The notes below the pieces were generated by a model. That model saw only the letters and a program-made list of their open reading frames with translations, searched no databases and was not told where the DNA came from. Below, piece by piece: positions 1 through 8,742 of a DNA stretch of 64,000 bases. Source of the DNA: Photobacterium sp. DA100. GTDB taxonomy: Bacteria; Pseudomonadota; Gammaproteobacteria; Enterobacterales; Vibrionaceae. Position 1 is the stretch's first letter. Each line of letters opens with the position of its first letter. The translations under genes were made by a program, and so were the position numbers. The stretch spans positions 1,612,001-1,676,000 of the forward strand of contig NZ_CP119424.1 in the NCBI RefSeq assembly GCF_029223585.1, written 5' to 3'.

Positions 1-521
1 AGCGCAGTCCCCCGCTCTATCTGACAGCGGCTATCAAGGGTGAAAGTTCCCGGCTGCAACATTAATTGCGCTGGCTGAGGAATAATAGCAATCGCCGCTG
101 TTTGACCAACATTAGTTTCGACGTCCAAATCCGATTCAACGCCCTGTTTGCGGAACGGCATACCACCGCTAAACTGCAGTGGTGTCATATTCACCCTGTG
201 CATGAGCTGTTGAGCCACCACGGCCGCTTCCGTTATACCATGGCCTTGCAGTGTGATATGAGGGAGGGGAACTTCGAACTCGGCATAAAACTGTTGTCCG
301 GGCATCAGCACCCGTGAGTGCTCAGGGGGAGTAAGTCGATACAGAGTACCCACCTGTTCAAGACTCCCGCATGTTAGGGAGTTAGAGGTAATACCACGAA
401 TACAACTAAATTCGAGATGCCAATCTTCCAGGGGGCTGTCACTTTGGTTACTAAGGGTGACAGACAAACGACTGCCAGCATCATCATTGGCAATCAAATG
501 GTGTTTTAAATCTAGATGCAT
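1..521 (-). CDS. GH20 beta-N-acetylhexosaminidase, N-terminal part (runs off the window)
   Basis: Reading the minus strand from an ATG at 521 gives an open frame of about 173 codons that runs off the left edge. The first 140 residues form a beta-rich domain (start MHLDLKHHLIANDDAGSRL), as in Vibrio beta-N-acetylhexosaminidases of about 640 residues. This is followed by IIPQPAQLMLQPGTFTLDS, the usual opening of the GH20b domain (I-P-x-P-x-x-x-x-x-x-G-x-F). The catalytic TIM barrel would lie outside the window. GH20 enzymes release terminal GlcNAc from chitooligosaccharides or glycans. No signal peptide is visible, so the enzyme is probably cytoplasmic. An AAAGAGA stretch sits about 9 bases before the start. 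It lies downstream of the alpha-mannosidase gene on the same strand, with a strong hairpin between them. Confidence 0.75.
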   Translation of the reverse strand, partial: MHLDLKHHLIANDDAGSRLSVTLSNQSDSPLEDWHLEFSCIRGITSNSLTCGSLEQVGTLYRLTPPEHSRVLMPGQQFYAEFEVPLPHITLQGHGITEAAVVAQQLMHRVNMTPLQFSGGMPFRKQGVESDLDVETNVGQTAAIAIIPQPAQLMLQPGTFTLDSRCQIERGTA

Positions 522-558
522 TCCAATGTCTCTTTCAGGAATAATCAAAGTTATAAGC

Positions 559-586
559 AGAGGGGCAGGCAAACGCCTGCCCCTCT
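559..586 (-). terminator. Strong hairpin between mngB and the GH20 gene
   Basis: A perfect 12-bp stem (AGAGGGGCAGGC with its complement) closes a 4-base loop just after the mngB stop. The downstream minus-strand sequence is AT-rich but has no clean T run. It is therefore either a partial terminator or an mRNA-processing/stabilising hairpin that sets unequal expression of mngB and the GH20 gene. Confidence 0.5.
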
Positions 587-609
587 TGGGAGAGCCTTAC
601 TTCACTGTG

Positions 610-3267
610 TTACTTCAAGACAAAGCTACGGATCTGCTTTGGCTTGAATAGGCCAAGCTCAAATTGCCCATTGAACGATTGTGCGTTCGCGACAGGCTGC
701 TCCAGAAGGTTAACTTCGGTCACAGTGGTCTGTGCCGCAGAGGTTTGGATATACCCGTCCCCAGTCACCACCTCGCTACTCGGGTTGTAAAGGCGAACGA
801 GCGTACCGCTGCCGTCTTCGGTCGGCTTTATCGCACTGACAACAAGTTTCGAGCCAATAAGCTCAATCCCCCTACAGTGTTCTTCCACCTGTAACGGCAA
901 CGGATGCATGACAAAGTACTTCAGTGTATTGGTAAACTGGTTCAGCGACTGATTCTGGTAGACCAATGGCTCAATCGCATATTCCTGCCATCCTTTTTGT
1001 AGACGCGCAGGCTCGAAGTTTTCTTCAATCACTAACGCACATTCACAATGCAGTTCACCCAGCAACTGGCTATCCGGTGTCGGGATATACTTGAACTGCT
1101 GGCCTGAAGCGATACCCGGCCGGCGGGTGAGATCAGGTTTACCTAGCCACCCTACGCAGCGGAACAAGGTCAAGGCAATTTGATTATTTGCTCTGACTTC
1201 ATATTCCTTAATGCCCTTGGTAAATACGGTCAGGCCGCAGGTTTGGTCATGCATGTTGGCGAGGTGTAGCATCGGATAAATCGGGCTAGGCTCCTCTTTC
1301 CAGCCCTGCTCGCGCCAGTCCTGAAGCTGATTCGGCACATTCTCACGCTCAACCACGCCAAATGGAGTATCAGACCAGTTGGTGCTAGCTTCAAACGGTG
1401 TGGTCAGGAGCAGTTGCACACGGTGATCTTTTACCTGATTGTCAAAAGTCGCCTCTATCGTCAGTGGGCGCACCGACTCACAGTCAGAGACGGCACGCTG
1501 CAGACGAAGGCAAATGGCATACCTCAGTAATGCAGAGCATTGCTGCTTCGCACGCTCAGCTAGATCAGCAGGCAATGACCACACGCCGTCGATAACGATT
1601 GACTCAGAGAGACCTCGCTTAACCGCCTTCATGGTCGCTTCGCGCCAATCCAGTTGGATCAACCAATCATTCACCGGTGGCGAGTAATCATACGTATCGC
1701 CGTCATCGCCCATATCAATCAGGTTAATACAGTTCTCCCAGACGCGATTTTGCACTTTGTCCAACAGTACAAACTGTCCCTGCTCAAAGCTCAGGCGATA
1801 ACCATCATTTTCAATCATGACTTGATTCGACGCGATAGCCTCGGCTGCGGCTTCACCCTCTTGCTCAACCAGCTGCACGCTGGTATGTCCCGACGCCGGC
1901 AACGGATAATAGAATTCCACCTCACTCTGGTAGTAATAGAGTGAAGGATCATTCATCGATTCATCACGCTGAATGCTTCCGCGGTAAACGCGTTTTGTTG
2001 ACAACACATCAACCTCGATCTGCCGCCCTTCCAAGTCCAGCAGAGTAAAGCTTGATGCCGATGTGGAAACCGTCGTCTTGATCAGTGCATTTCGTGCATA
2101 TGGCAAGGTGTTAAACAGCGTTACACGCCCATCGATGCCGCCTTGTTCTGCTGTCGGCTGTGACTCGGCCAGCTTTCTGACTAGGTAGTCAACCGCAGAG
2201 CCTGACATCTGATCCGCCTCCTCAAAGCGCGACAGGATGATTTTATTAGTTTTATCTGTATTACAACCACCTGCACTATCGTGGGCATGATTGCGCATGA
2301 TTGTTTTCCAGATATTGTTCAACAATGCCGGTTTAGCCTCGATCCCCTGACCACCAGCCATCACCATCAATGGCTCTAGCTGGTATGAAAGACGTCGCTC
2401 CACTTTATCGTTGAGATATTTGTGGTCGTAGCGGGATGAGTATATAGAGCGGTGGATCTTCGACACCTGGCCGTCAATCAACTCACCGCTAATCGTCGGC
2501 AGCTCAAGGTTTTCTGCTTGGAGATCAGCAAAGAGCTTGTCGTAGCTACTTTCTATCAAACGATAATCAGCATTGAACCCATTACTTATATCCAATCTTG
2601 ATTTCAGGGCCTTGTCGACAAAGCGCTGATCGCCCCCCAATGGAATCGCGATATTTGCAGCCAATGAGCCCTCTTCAGCCTGATGGCACAGCGGTGTCGG
2701 ATCATCCGAGTACATCACATGAGAACCAACAAAATAGCCGTTTTTGATGTTGTATCCCAGTACCTGGCTGCCGTCTTCACACTGCCAGTTAAACTCCCGA
2801 CTCTTACAGACCTCGGTGGAAAGGCCACGCCAGAATACTGTTTTATCAATACCGACACCCTGGTAGATCTTGGGCATATCAATACTCTGCCCAAAAGCAT
2901 CCGGTACATACCCGATCGCCATTACAGGGCCTAGCTTTTCAGCCAGACGAATACCTGTTTGCAAGTTACGTACGATAGACTCACCACTGATAATCAGCTG
3001 ATCCGTTTGGGTATACCAAGGTCCAATTATCAGCTTGCCCTGCTGGACTAAGGCTCTCAAGCGCTCCAGCTGCTCAGGGCACTGCTCGAGGTAATCTTCT
3101 ACAATGCTCAGCTGTCCATCAAGTAAATAAGTGTCATTAGCGCCTGTCTCAAGCGCTGACATAACCTCTTCCATGTGGTACACCAGCTGGATCAACGATT
3201 CATGTGCTGAAAAATACCACTCATAGTCCCAATGGGTATGCGGAATAACGTGAAATACTTTTTGCAT
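610..3267 (-). CDS. mngB: GH38 alpha-mannosidase (MngB-like)
   Basis: This 885-residue protein matches the length of E. coli MngB (about 877), which hydrolyses mannosylglycerate (as its 6-phosphate after PTS import) or other alpha-mannosides. The GH38 zinc and catalytic motifs are present: PHTHWD at residues 9-14 (metal ligands H12 and D14), VPDAFG with the nucleophile D123, and NHAHDSAGG near residue 328 (metal-binding His). The mid and C-terminal beta domains follow. There is no signal peptide, so it is cytoplasmic. It starts 22 bases after the PTS permease stop and is almost certainly co-transcribed with it. The neighbouring mak, GH2 and GH20 genes suggest the substrate may be a mannose-containing glycan fragment rather than only mannosylglycerate. 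Confidence 0.88.
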   Translation of the reverse strand: MQKVFHVIPHTHWDYEWYFSAHESLIQLVYHMEEVMSALETGANDTYLLDGQLSIVEDYLEQCPEQLERLRALVQQGKLIIGPWYTQTDQLIISGESIVRNLQTGIRLAEKLGPVMAIGYVPDAFGQSIDMPKIYQGVGIDKTVFWRGLSTEVCKSREFNWQCEDGSQVLGYNIKNGYFVGSHVMYSDDPTPLCHQAEEGSLAANIAIPLGGDQRFVDKALKSRLDISNGFNADYRLIESSYDKLFADLQAENLELPTISGELIDGQVSKIHRSIYSSRYDHKYLNDKVERRLSYQLEPLMVMAGGQGIEAKPALLNNIWKTIMRNHAHDSAGGCNTDKTNKIILSRFEEADQMSGSAVDYLVRKLAESQPTAEQGGIDGRVTLFNTLPYARNALIKTTVSTSASSFTLLDLEGRQIEVDVLSTKRVYRGSIQRDESMNDPSLYYYQSEVEFYYPLPASGHTSVQLVEQEGEAAAEAIASNQVMIENDGYRLSFEQGQFVLLDKVQNRVWENCINLIDMGDDGDTYDYSPPVNDWLIQLDWREATMKAVKRGLSESIVIDGVWSLPADLAERAKQQCSALLRYAICLRLQRAVSDCESVRPLTIEATFDNQVKDHRVQLLLTTPFEASTNWSDTPFGVVERENVPNQLQDWREQGWKEEPSPIYPMLHLANMHDQTCGLTVFTKGIKEYEVRANNQIALTLFRCVGWLGKPDLTRRPGIASGQQFKYIPTPDSQLLGELHCECALVIEENFEPARLQKGWQEYAIEPLVYQNQSLNQFTNTLKYFVMHPLPLQVEEHCRGIELIGSKLVVSAIKPTEDGSGTLVRLYNPSSEVVTGDGYIQTSAAQTTVTEVNLLEQPVANAQSFNGQFELGLFKPKQIRSFVLK

Positions 3268-3289
3268 AACTCAGTTCGATCCCACCCTA

Positions 3290-5254
3290 TTAAGCAATTG
3301 CTGCAGCAATTGTTAAATCAACTTCTTTGCTGTCTTTGTGACTTAGGGTTTCTCTGAACTGATCATTCATCATGCTGCGAGTCAGCTTAGTCAGAATTTC
3401 AACACTCTTTTCATCACCCTCAGCTGGGATGCTCAATGCGACAGCCGTTTTGACCGGTTGGTCATCCATGGTTTCCCAATCGATAGGGTGGCTGAAGCGA
3501 ACTACAAACAAACCGGCATTTTTGGCTGCTTTCGTTTTGCAGTGCGGGATAGCCATGCCGTCTTTAAAGCCTGTGCTTGACTGTTTCTCACGAGCTCTCA
3601 AGCCTTTGGCATATTCTTTTTCCGATGAAACGTAACCCAGCTTGTGTGCTTCTTTGGCAATAAAGGCAATCGCCTCATCTTTTGATTTAGAGGTTGTATC
3701 GTGCAATACGTGTTCCGGCTTGAACACATCTCTCTCAACGGCAGCCCCCAGGCTAGCAATCGTCGAGCCTTCACTGGCATTGGCGTCGATGGACGTTACA
3801 GGCTTACGCCAGAGGCCAATGATCAAAGCCGTCAGCGTAATACCGGACATCGTACATAAAATCCAGGTAACAAATGGAATTGGCTGTTCAATATAACCGA
3901 CAAACGTACCCAGTGGTGAACCAATACCACCATAGAACTTAACATCAAAGAATCCAACCAAACCGCCAGCCAATGCCGAGCCCGCCACACTGGCAGTGAT
4001 CATTTGTACTGGATGTGCTGCTGCGAAAGGTATGGCACCCTCGGTTACACCAACAATGCCCATACCGAACGCGGAGTCAGCAGAGACTTTCTCTGTCGCA
4101 GTAAACTTGTTTTTAAATAGCTTAGAAGCAAGGAAAATACCTAGAGGTGCAACAGAGATAGCCGCCTGTGCTGCAGTACCAGGCACAAAGTTTGCTCCTT
4201 CAATACCATACTTAGCAACCGTATCAGTCCATACCGCGGTACCAAAAATCAGGGCTGTTTTGTTGACTGGACCGCCGAAGTCAAAACCTATCATTGCACC
4301 AATGATTGCACCGATAATGAAGGTTGACGAAGCATAGGTCGTTGTCATCCAAGTCAACCACTCATAGAGCGAACTCATCCCAAGGGCTATTGGTGTGCCG
4401 ATCATATATTTCACAATAACCGTGATCAGGAAAGTGGCAATCAGGGGAATAATCATGATCGGCAGCAATGGCTTGCAAATCTTTGGCCAAGGAACCATTT
4501 TCAGATAACGCACCATATAGCCGACTAGAAACGCAACCAAGATGGCGGACAGGAAGCCGCCCCCTGTATCCGTTCCTAGAAAACCAGCGTCGTTGGCAAT
4601 ATACGCACCGATCATTGCAGGGGCAATCGCTGGTTTAGAGGCAATCGAGTTAGCAACAAAGCCGGCAAAAAGAGGAATCATCAACAGGAAGCCGACTTGG
4701 CCAACTTTAAACAAGTGGAACATCAAGTCGCCTAAAAATGTGCTTTGGTCAAAACCCCATGCCACTAGGCGACCTAAGTCATCGCGCTGGAAAGCGAATA
4801 CATTGGCAATCGCTAGCAGCAGACCCGCCGAGATAACCATGGGCACCATGTAGGAAATACCGCTCATGACATGCTGGATAAAGCCATTCTCAGAGGTCTT
4901 GCCTAACGTTATGTTACCGACCTCAGTACCCTTTCCGCCAAACACTGTACCTTCTTTCATCGCCAAATCCACTAGGGCTTTAGCATCTTTCATCGCTACT
5001 TTTGGTCGAGTGACATATATTTTCTTACCCGCAAAACGGGCTTTATCTACCTCGATATCAGAAGCAAGCACCACGACATCGGCCTTGGCAATATCATCTT
5101 CTGTCAGAACGTTCTCAGCACCGATAGAGCCATTAGTTTCAACCTTAATGTTAAAACCATGCTCTTTACCCGCATCTTCCAACGCTCGGGCGGCCATATA
5201 AGTGTGAGCGATTCCAGCTGCACACCCAGTTACCGCGACTACATTAATTGTCAT
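3290..5254 (-). CDS. PTS fructose/mannitol-family permease, EIIBC-EIIA fusion
   Basis: A multidomain PTS enzyme II of about 654 residues that imports and phosphorylates a sugar. The N-terminal EIIB domain (residues 1-100) carries the phospho-Cys in VTGCAAGIAHT (C11). The polytopic EIIC domain (about 120-480) contains GFDFGGPVNKTA and VGVTEGAIPFAAAHP, as in the fructose family. The C-terminal EIIA domain carries the active-site His in MAIPHCKT (near residue 569). I chose the ATG at 5254 over one at 5269 because a GGAG Shine-Dalgarno site sits 8-9 bases before it. It is the first gene of the PTS-mngB operon and is divergent from an AraC gene. E. coli MngA, the mannosylglycerate PTS, is also of this family and pairs with mngB, but the substrate here is inferred. 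Confidence 0.87.
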   Translation of the reverse strand: MTINVVAVTGCAAGIAHTYMAARALEDAGKEHGFNIKVETNGSIGAENVLTEDDIAKADVVVLASDIEVDKARFAGKKIYVTRPKVAMKDAKALVDLAMKEGTVFGGKGTEVGNITLGKTSENGFIQHVMSGISYMVPMVISAGLLLAIANVFAFQRDDLGRLVAWGFDQSTFLGDLMFHLFKVGQVGFLLMIPLFAGFVANSIASKPAIAPAMIGAYIANDAGFLGTDTGGGFLSAILVAFLVGYMVRYLKMVPWPKICKPLLPIMIIPLIATFLITVIVKYMIGTPIALGMSSLYEWLTWMTTTYASSTFIIGAIIGAMIGFDFGGPVNKTALIFGTAVWTDTVAKYGIEGANFVPGTAAQAAISVAPLGIFLASKLFKNKFTATEKVSADSAFGMGIVGVTEGAIPFAAAHPVQMITASVAGSALAGGLVGFFDVKFYGGIGSPLGTFVGYIEQPIPFVTWILCTMSGITLTALIIGLWRKPVTSIDANASEGSTIASLGAAVERDVFKPEHVLHDTTSKSKDEAIAFIAKEAHKLGYVSSEKEYAKGLRAREKQSSTGFKDGMAIPHCKTKAAKNAGLFVVRFSHPIDWETMDDQPVKTAVALSIPAEGDEKSVEILTKLTRSMMNDQFRETLSHKDSKEVDLTIAAAIA

Positions 5255-5457
5255 TAAATGAAGCTCCATAAACCTTACTAAGTCAATTCGGTCGCCATTA
5301 TGTAAATATTTTCAGATAAATTATGAGATCAAACCCGCATTTTCCGAATAACGGTAAATTTTTTCATTAAAATACTGGCATTATGCTTGAAAGACGACGC
5401 CAACACGGCAGATATGCGATAACAACATGCAATGCCAGCCATAAAACATAAAAACAC

Positions 5458-5494
5458 TGAAAAAATTTTCACAACCTGACTGAAAATTTTTTCA
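5458..5494. promoter_or_regulatory. Twin TGAAA-N4-TTTCA palindromes at the PTS/araC divergent promoter
   Basis: Two 14-bp palindromes lie at 5458-5471 (TGAAAAAATTTTCA) and 5481-5494 (TGAAAATTTTTTCA). Their starts are 23 bases apart, about two helical turns. They lie 40-76 bases before the araC start, in the 279-base gap to the divergent PTS gene. The same TGAAA-N4-TTTCA pattern occurs at 8583-8596 upstream of rpiR. A degenerate third copy ends at 5366. The most economical reading is an RpiR operator, though the AraC protein could also bind here. Confidence 0.55.
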
Positions 5495-5533
5495 CCCAGT
5501 TGGTCCATTGAAACAACAAAGAAGACACGAATA

Positions 5534-6439
5534 ATGAGCTTGAATCTGCTTTCACCAAAATTTGCCGAACAGCATCAGGACATTGGCCAAAACTGTCACC
5601 CTGATCCGATCTCTCATCACTTGTCCCAACTCGTTGAACAACATCACGCTATAAACTCTGTTAATCTGGCAGAGGCAAGCCACACCCCACCGGCCAACGC
5701 ATGGCAACTTGACATGCCACGTATCGATATCGTTTTAGCGGGCAGCATCAACATTCATTACTCAACCGGCGAGCATCACAGCCGACACCATCAATTTAAT
5801 ACCGGTGACGTCTTGTACATCCCCAATATGGGATGGAGTCAACCCCTATGGGGAGAAGCAGCAACGCTACTGCGCCTAGATATCGCCCCCCATAAGGTCG
5901 AATTTAGCCTGCATAGCTGGAGTGGTAATGACTTTTCAGAAGTCCATAAGCGCCCCTCTGTTCGACGCCATCAGATAATTGGAAATGGGCTAATTCAAGT
6001 TTTACAAGAACTGGTAAATACCAATGCTGACTCCCATACAATCAGTCTGGTAATCCGCTCTCTATTGAGCCACCTTATGATAATGGAAAATGCGCCGGAT
6101 AAGCTTCCTAGTCGTCAGGAAGAATTGTTTCACAAAATAACGAAGTACATTGATGAAAATTATGATCAGACATTGAGTCGAGAAGAGGTCGCAAGAATAT
6201 TCCATATCTCGCCAAACTACCTGTCGCATATCTTTCAGCACCAGGGAAAAACAAGCTTTAAGGATTACCTCTGCCACAAGCGGATGGAAAATGCCCAACG
6301 TTTGCTCGAACTAAACCACCATAGAGTCAAACAAATTTCCAAACTATGCGGTTTTTCCGACAGTAACTATTTCTGCCGACTCTTCAAGCAGAAGACAGGC
6401 GTAACACCGTCACAGTTCAGGGCAGGCCTTGCAGCCTAG
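5534..6439 (+). CDS. AraC-family transcriptional regulator
   Basis: A 301-residue regulator with an N-terminal cupin-like effector domain (about 20-150, including HHSRHHQFNTGDVLYIPNMGW). The C-terminal double helix-turn-helix runs from about 190 to 298, with HISPNYLSHIFQ and the family signature FSDSNYFCRLFKQKTGVTPSQFR. It is transcribed divergently from the PTS-mngB operon and is therefore the likely local activator of mannoside uptake. The ATG start is supported by its position just after the divergent promoter region. The effector is unknown; a free or phosphorylated sugar from this pathway is a reasonable guess. Confidence 0.85.
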   Translation: MSLNLLSPKFAEQHQDIGQNCHPDPISHHLSQLVEQHHAINSVNLAEASHTPPANAWQLDMPRIDIVLAGSINIHYSTGEHHSRHHQFNTGDVLYIPNMGWSQPLWGEAATLLRLDIAPHKVEFSLHSWSGNDFSEVHKRPSVRRHQIIGNGLIQVLQELVNTNADSHTISLVIRSLLSHLMIMENAPDKLPSRQEELFHKITKYIDENYDQTLSREEVARIFHISPNYLSHIFQHQGKTSFKDYLCHKRMENAQRLLELNHHRVKQISKLCGFSDSNYFCRLFKQKTGVTPSQFRAGLAA

Positions 6440-6493
6440 GGAGGGGCCGATGAATTGCATCAACCTAGCGCCAAAAAAACTTGGCAGCCGTTC

Positions 6494-6515
6494 CTCCCTC
6501 TTGTTACAGAGGGAG
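6494..6515. terminator. Hairpin between convergent araC and mak
   Basis: CTCCCTCT and AGAGGGAG form an 8-bp stem around a 6-base loop in the 99-base gap between two converging genes. It has no adjacent T run on either strand, although a run of seven T occurs about 20 bases further on the minus strand. It may act as a weak bidirectional terminator. Confidence 0.35.
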
Positions 6516-6538
6516 TCATCTGGACATGGATTGGCGGG

Positions 6539-7432
6539 CTACTTGGTTAACCAGGCAGCGCCGCGTACCCCGCTACTATCGCCATAAAGGGCACTTCTAA
6601 GCGTCACTTTAGGATCATCAGAGAAAATATAGCGACGGATAGCAGCGGGCAGATCATGATAAAGACGTTCAATGTTGGACATACCGCCCCCCAGTACAAT
6701 GACGTCCGGATCCAGTATATTGCAGACAGAAGCTAAGCTTCTCGCCATTTGGTCTATGAGCAGCTGATAGGCAGCCACCGCCTGTTCGTCACCGGCTTCA
6801 ACCAGTGCCATAATTTGCTTGGCATTGAGATCGGCCCGATACTTGTGATTATACTGCGCAGCGAACCCAGTCCCTGAGATATACTGTTCAATACAATTGC
6901 GCCTGCCACAATAACAGTGGCCAATATCCCCATCCACATCAGGACAATATCCCGGTAACGGATTATGCCCCCACTCACCGGATATGGCATTGGCACCGGT
7001 AACAATGCTCTGGTTAACTACAATGCCACCGCCACAACCGGTACCCACGATCGCTCCAAACACCACGCTACCACCAGCCCCGGCACCATCGACAGCTTCG
7101 GACAAGGCAAAACAGTTAGCATCATTGGCAATCTTGACAGCTTTGCCAGTGGCAGCAGACAAATCAGCAACCACATCTCGACCATTAAGAAACGTACAGT
7201 TGGCATTTTTCATCTTCCCGGTGATCGGGCAGACGGCGCCAGGTAACCCAATACCAATCGCGTTGAAATGCCCCAGCTCACTTTCGACACCCATTACCAT
7301 TTCATGGATTTTGTTGATAAAAGATTCATAATTATCTGGCGTCGGCTGACGTGATTTATATAACACCTCACCATTATCGGATAGCACCTGTACTTCTATT
7401 TTTGTTCCACCTATATCAAAACCCATTAACAT
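6539..7432 (-). CDS. mak: ROK-family mannokinase/fructokinase (Mak)
   Basis: A 297-residue sugar kinase of the ROK family. The N-terminal phosphate-binding motif is DIGGTK (residues 6-11). ANDANCFALSEA and IVGTGCGGG form the sugar/ATP site. The ROK zinc motif is CYCGRRNC followed by IEQYISGTGF. The sequence follows E. coli Mak closely (NPLPG, NILDPDVIVLGGGMSN, GDSSGVRGAAWL). Mak phosphorylates free mannose and fructose to the 6-phosphates. Here it would capture mannose released in the cytoplasm by the GH38 and GH2 mannosidases. It lies downstream of rpiR on the same strand, but a terminator separates them, so it probably has its own promoter in the 301-base gap. Confidence 0.88.
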   Translation of the reverse strand: MLMGFDIGGTKIEVQVLSDNGEVLYKSRQPTPDNYESFINKIHEMVMGVESELGHFNAIGIGLPGAVCPITGKMKNANCTFLNGRDVVADLSAATGKAVKIANDANCFALSEAVDGAGAGGSVVFGAIVGTGCGGGIVVNQSIVTGANAISGEWGHNPLPGYCPDVDGDIGHCYCGRRNCIEQYISGTGFAAQYNHKYRADLNAKQIMALVEAGDEQAVAAYQLLIDQMARSLASVCNILDPDVIVLGGGMSNIERLYHDLPAAIRRYIFSDDPKVTLRSALYGDSSGVRGAAWLTK

Positions 7433-7733
7433 AGCTTAATCTCATAAATTGTTTTCAGTGAAAGACAGATCGCCCATGTCATTTCATATCACATAGGTAA
7501 TAAAAAAGAGGCCAACAAAGATGCCTGGCCTTTAAATTAATTAGCACAGATAATTGTTAGCAAAAGACAAGCAACAATAAGTAAAGCAACGATGAATTAA
7601 CACACGCCTTATTTATTGTGCCTTTCAATATTGAAGTACTTAACTTTTTTATTCAATATATCTCTTCTACCAATTAAATTGGAAATTGAAGAGACAATTG
7701 AACCGAAGGGAAACTAATACTCCACTTCAATCA
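7433..7733. other. 301-base non-coding gap between mak and rpiR
   Basis: AT-rich sequence with no convincing ORF. It holds the rpiR terminator (7502-7532) in the half nearer mak. Since mak starts at 7432, any mak promoter must lie in the roughly 70 bases between that terminator and the start. The motif TTTCA-G-TGAAA near 7453 contains the same half-sites as the TGAAA-N4-TTTCA operators, but in the outward arrangement. Confidence 0.5.
7502..7532 (-). terminator. Rho-independent terminator downstream of rpiR
   Basis: On the minus strand, AAAGGCCA and TGGCC(T)CTTT arms form a short GC-rich stem followed directly by TTTTTTATT. The orientation fits termination of the rpiR transcript, about 200 bases after its stop. 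Confidence 0.6.
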
Positions 7734-8525
7734 TTACTCTTCGAAGCTTTGCTCAGTTCTCACCCATTTTTGAATCGAATCACGATAAAGAGATACATAA
7801 CGAAAATAAATGTGATCAAAGGCAATAAGCATTGGTAACTGTCCCGATATCATCCCAGTGGATTCCTCACCTTTAAGCGATACTGTTAGCAATGTGTTAT
7901 CCGCATAATCGAGTAATCGAGAGCTCTCATTGGCAGTGATACATAACAACTTCACCCCTTTCTCTTTCATTCGCTTCGCAGACTGGACCATTCTGTTATT
8001 ATTGCCTTTCAGTGAAAGCAACAGCACCAATTCGCCTTCGCCGATGATCGAGCTGATCATCTCAATCGAATCATTGTCATGCACAATCTCGACACATTTT
8101 CCCAAGCGCGTTAATCTAAATTTAAGATCATGAGCAGCAAAAGCGCTGTAGCCCAAGCCAAAAACATAGATAACCCTGTGCTTATGGATTAGCTCGCAAA
8201 AGACATCAATATCATCCTGAATCAGGCACTGATCAAACTGCTGCAGCATTTCAAAATACTCATTTTGCAATGTGCGTGTTTCAGTAAACTCTGGGTTTTC
8301 GGAGTCCAACTGATTTTGATATAAATAAAGAAATTCTTTAAAATTATTCAGTCCTAGTTTCTTACAGAAACGCGTAATAGACGCTGTAGACACCCCGATT
8401 TCTGCAGCGAGTTCTTCGATGTTCTTAGTCGGGTTGAGAGCAAGAAAGTAGTCCGCAATTTTTTGATCAGTATTCGTAAATTTGAGACGGGCATACTCAA
8501 ATAACAGCCTGAAATCTTTAATCAT
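7734..8525 (-). CDS. RpiR/MurR-family transcriptional regulator
   Basis: A regulator of about 263 residues with an N-terminal RpiR-type helix-turn-helix (about 1-80; TKNIEELAAEIGVSTASITRFCKKLG). A C-terminal SIS domain (about 115-245; YVFGLGYSAFAAHDLKFRLTRLG and LLSLKGNNNRM) binds phosphosugars. The frame can be extended to a TTG at 8555, but the ATG at 8525 (MIKDFRLL) is the usual RpiR start. A palindrome TGAAA-N4-TTTCA lies 57 bases upstream and suggests autoregulation. The gene sits between mak and a porin, among mannoside genes, so a mannose or amino-sugar phosphate is a plausible ligand. Confidence 0.85.
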   Translation of the reverse strand: MIKDFRLLFEYARLKFTNTDQKIADYFLALNPTKNIEELAAEIGVSTASITRFCKKLGLNNFKEFLYLYQNQLDSENPEFTETRTLQNEYFEMLQQFDQCLIQDDIDVFCELIHKHRVIYVFGLGYSAFAAHDLKFRLTRLGKCVEIVHDNDSIEMISSIIGEGELVLLLSLKGNNNRMVQSAKRMKEKGVKLLCITANESSRLLDYADNTLLTVSLKGEESTGMISGQLPMLIAFDHIYFRYVSLYRDSIQKWVRTEQSFEE

Positions 8526-8582
8526 ATCTATCCGCTTTAGGTCTTTCACAGCCAATCACTGAAAACAAAAGACAATCTACAA

Positions 8583-8596
8583 TGAAAATAATTTCA
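8583..8596. promoter_or_regulatory. Candidate RpiR autoregulatory operator
   Basis: TGAAAATAATTTCA is a 14-bp palindrome of the TGAAA-N4-TTTCA type upstream of rpiR. It matches the two sites at the PTS/araC promoter. Confidence 0.5.
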
Positions 8597-8742
8597 TTTC
8601 AATGCGGTACACCGTTTCGCCAGACTATCAACGGTTGCCAACACCGGCAACCGTTAGCTTTGTTAACAACTCAACCCCATCAACCAAAAGGGCTGTTTTC
8701 ACCTTCTCTTGGTAATACTGAGAACAGGTAAATCAGCACCAG

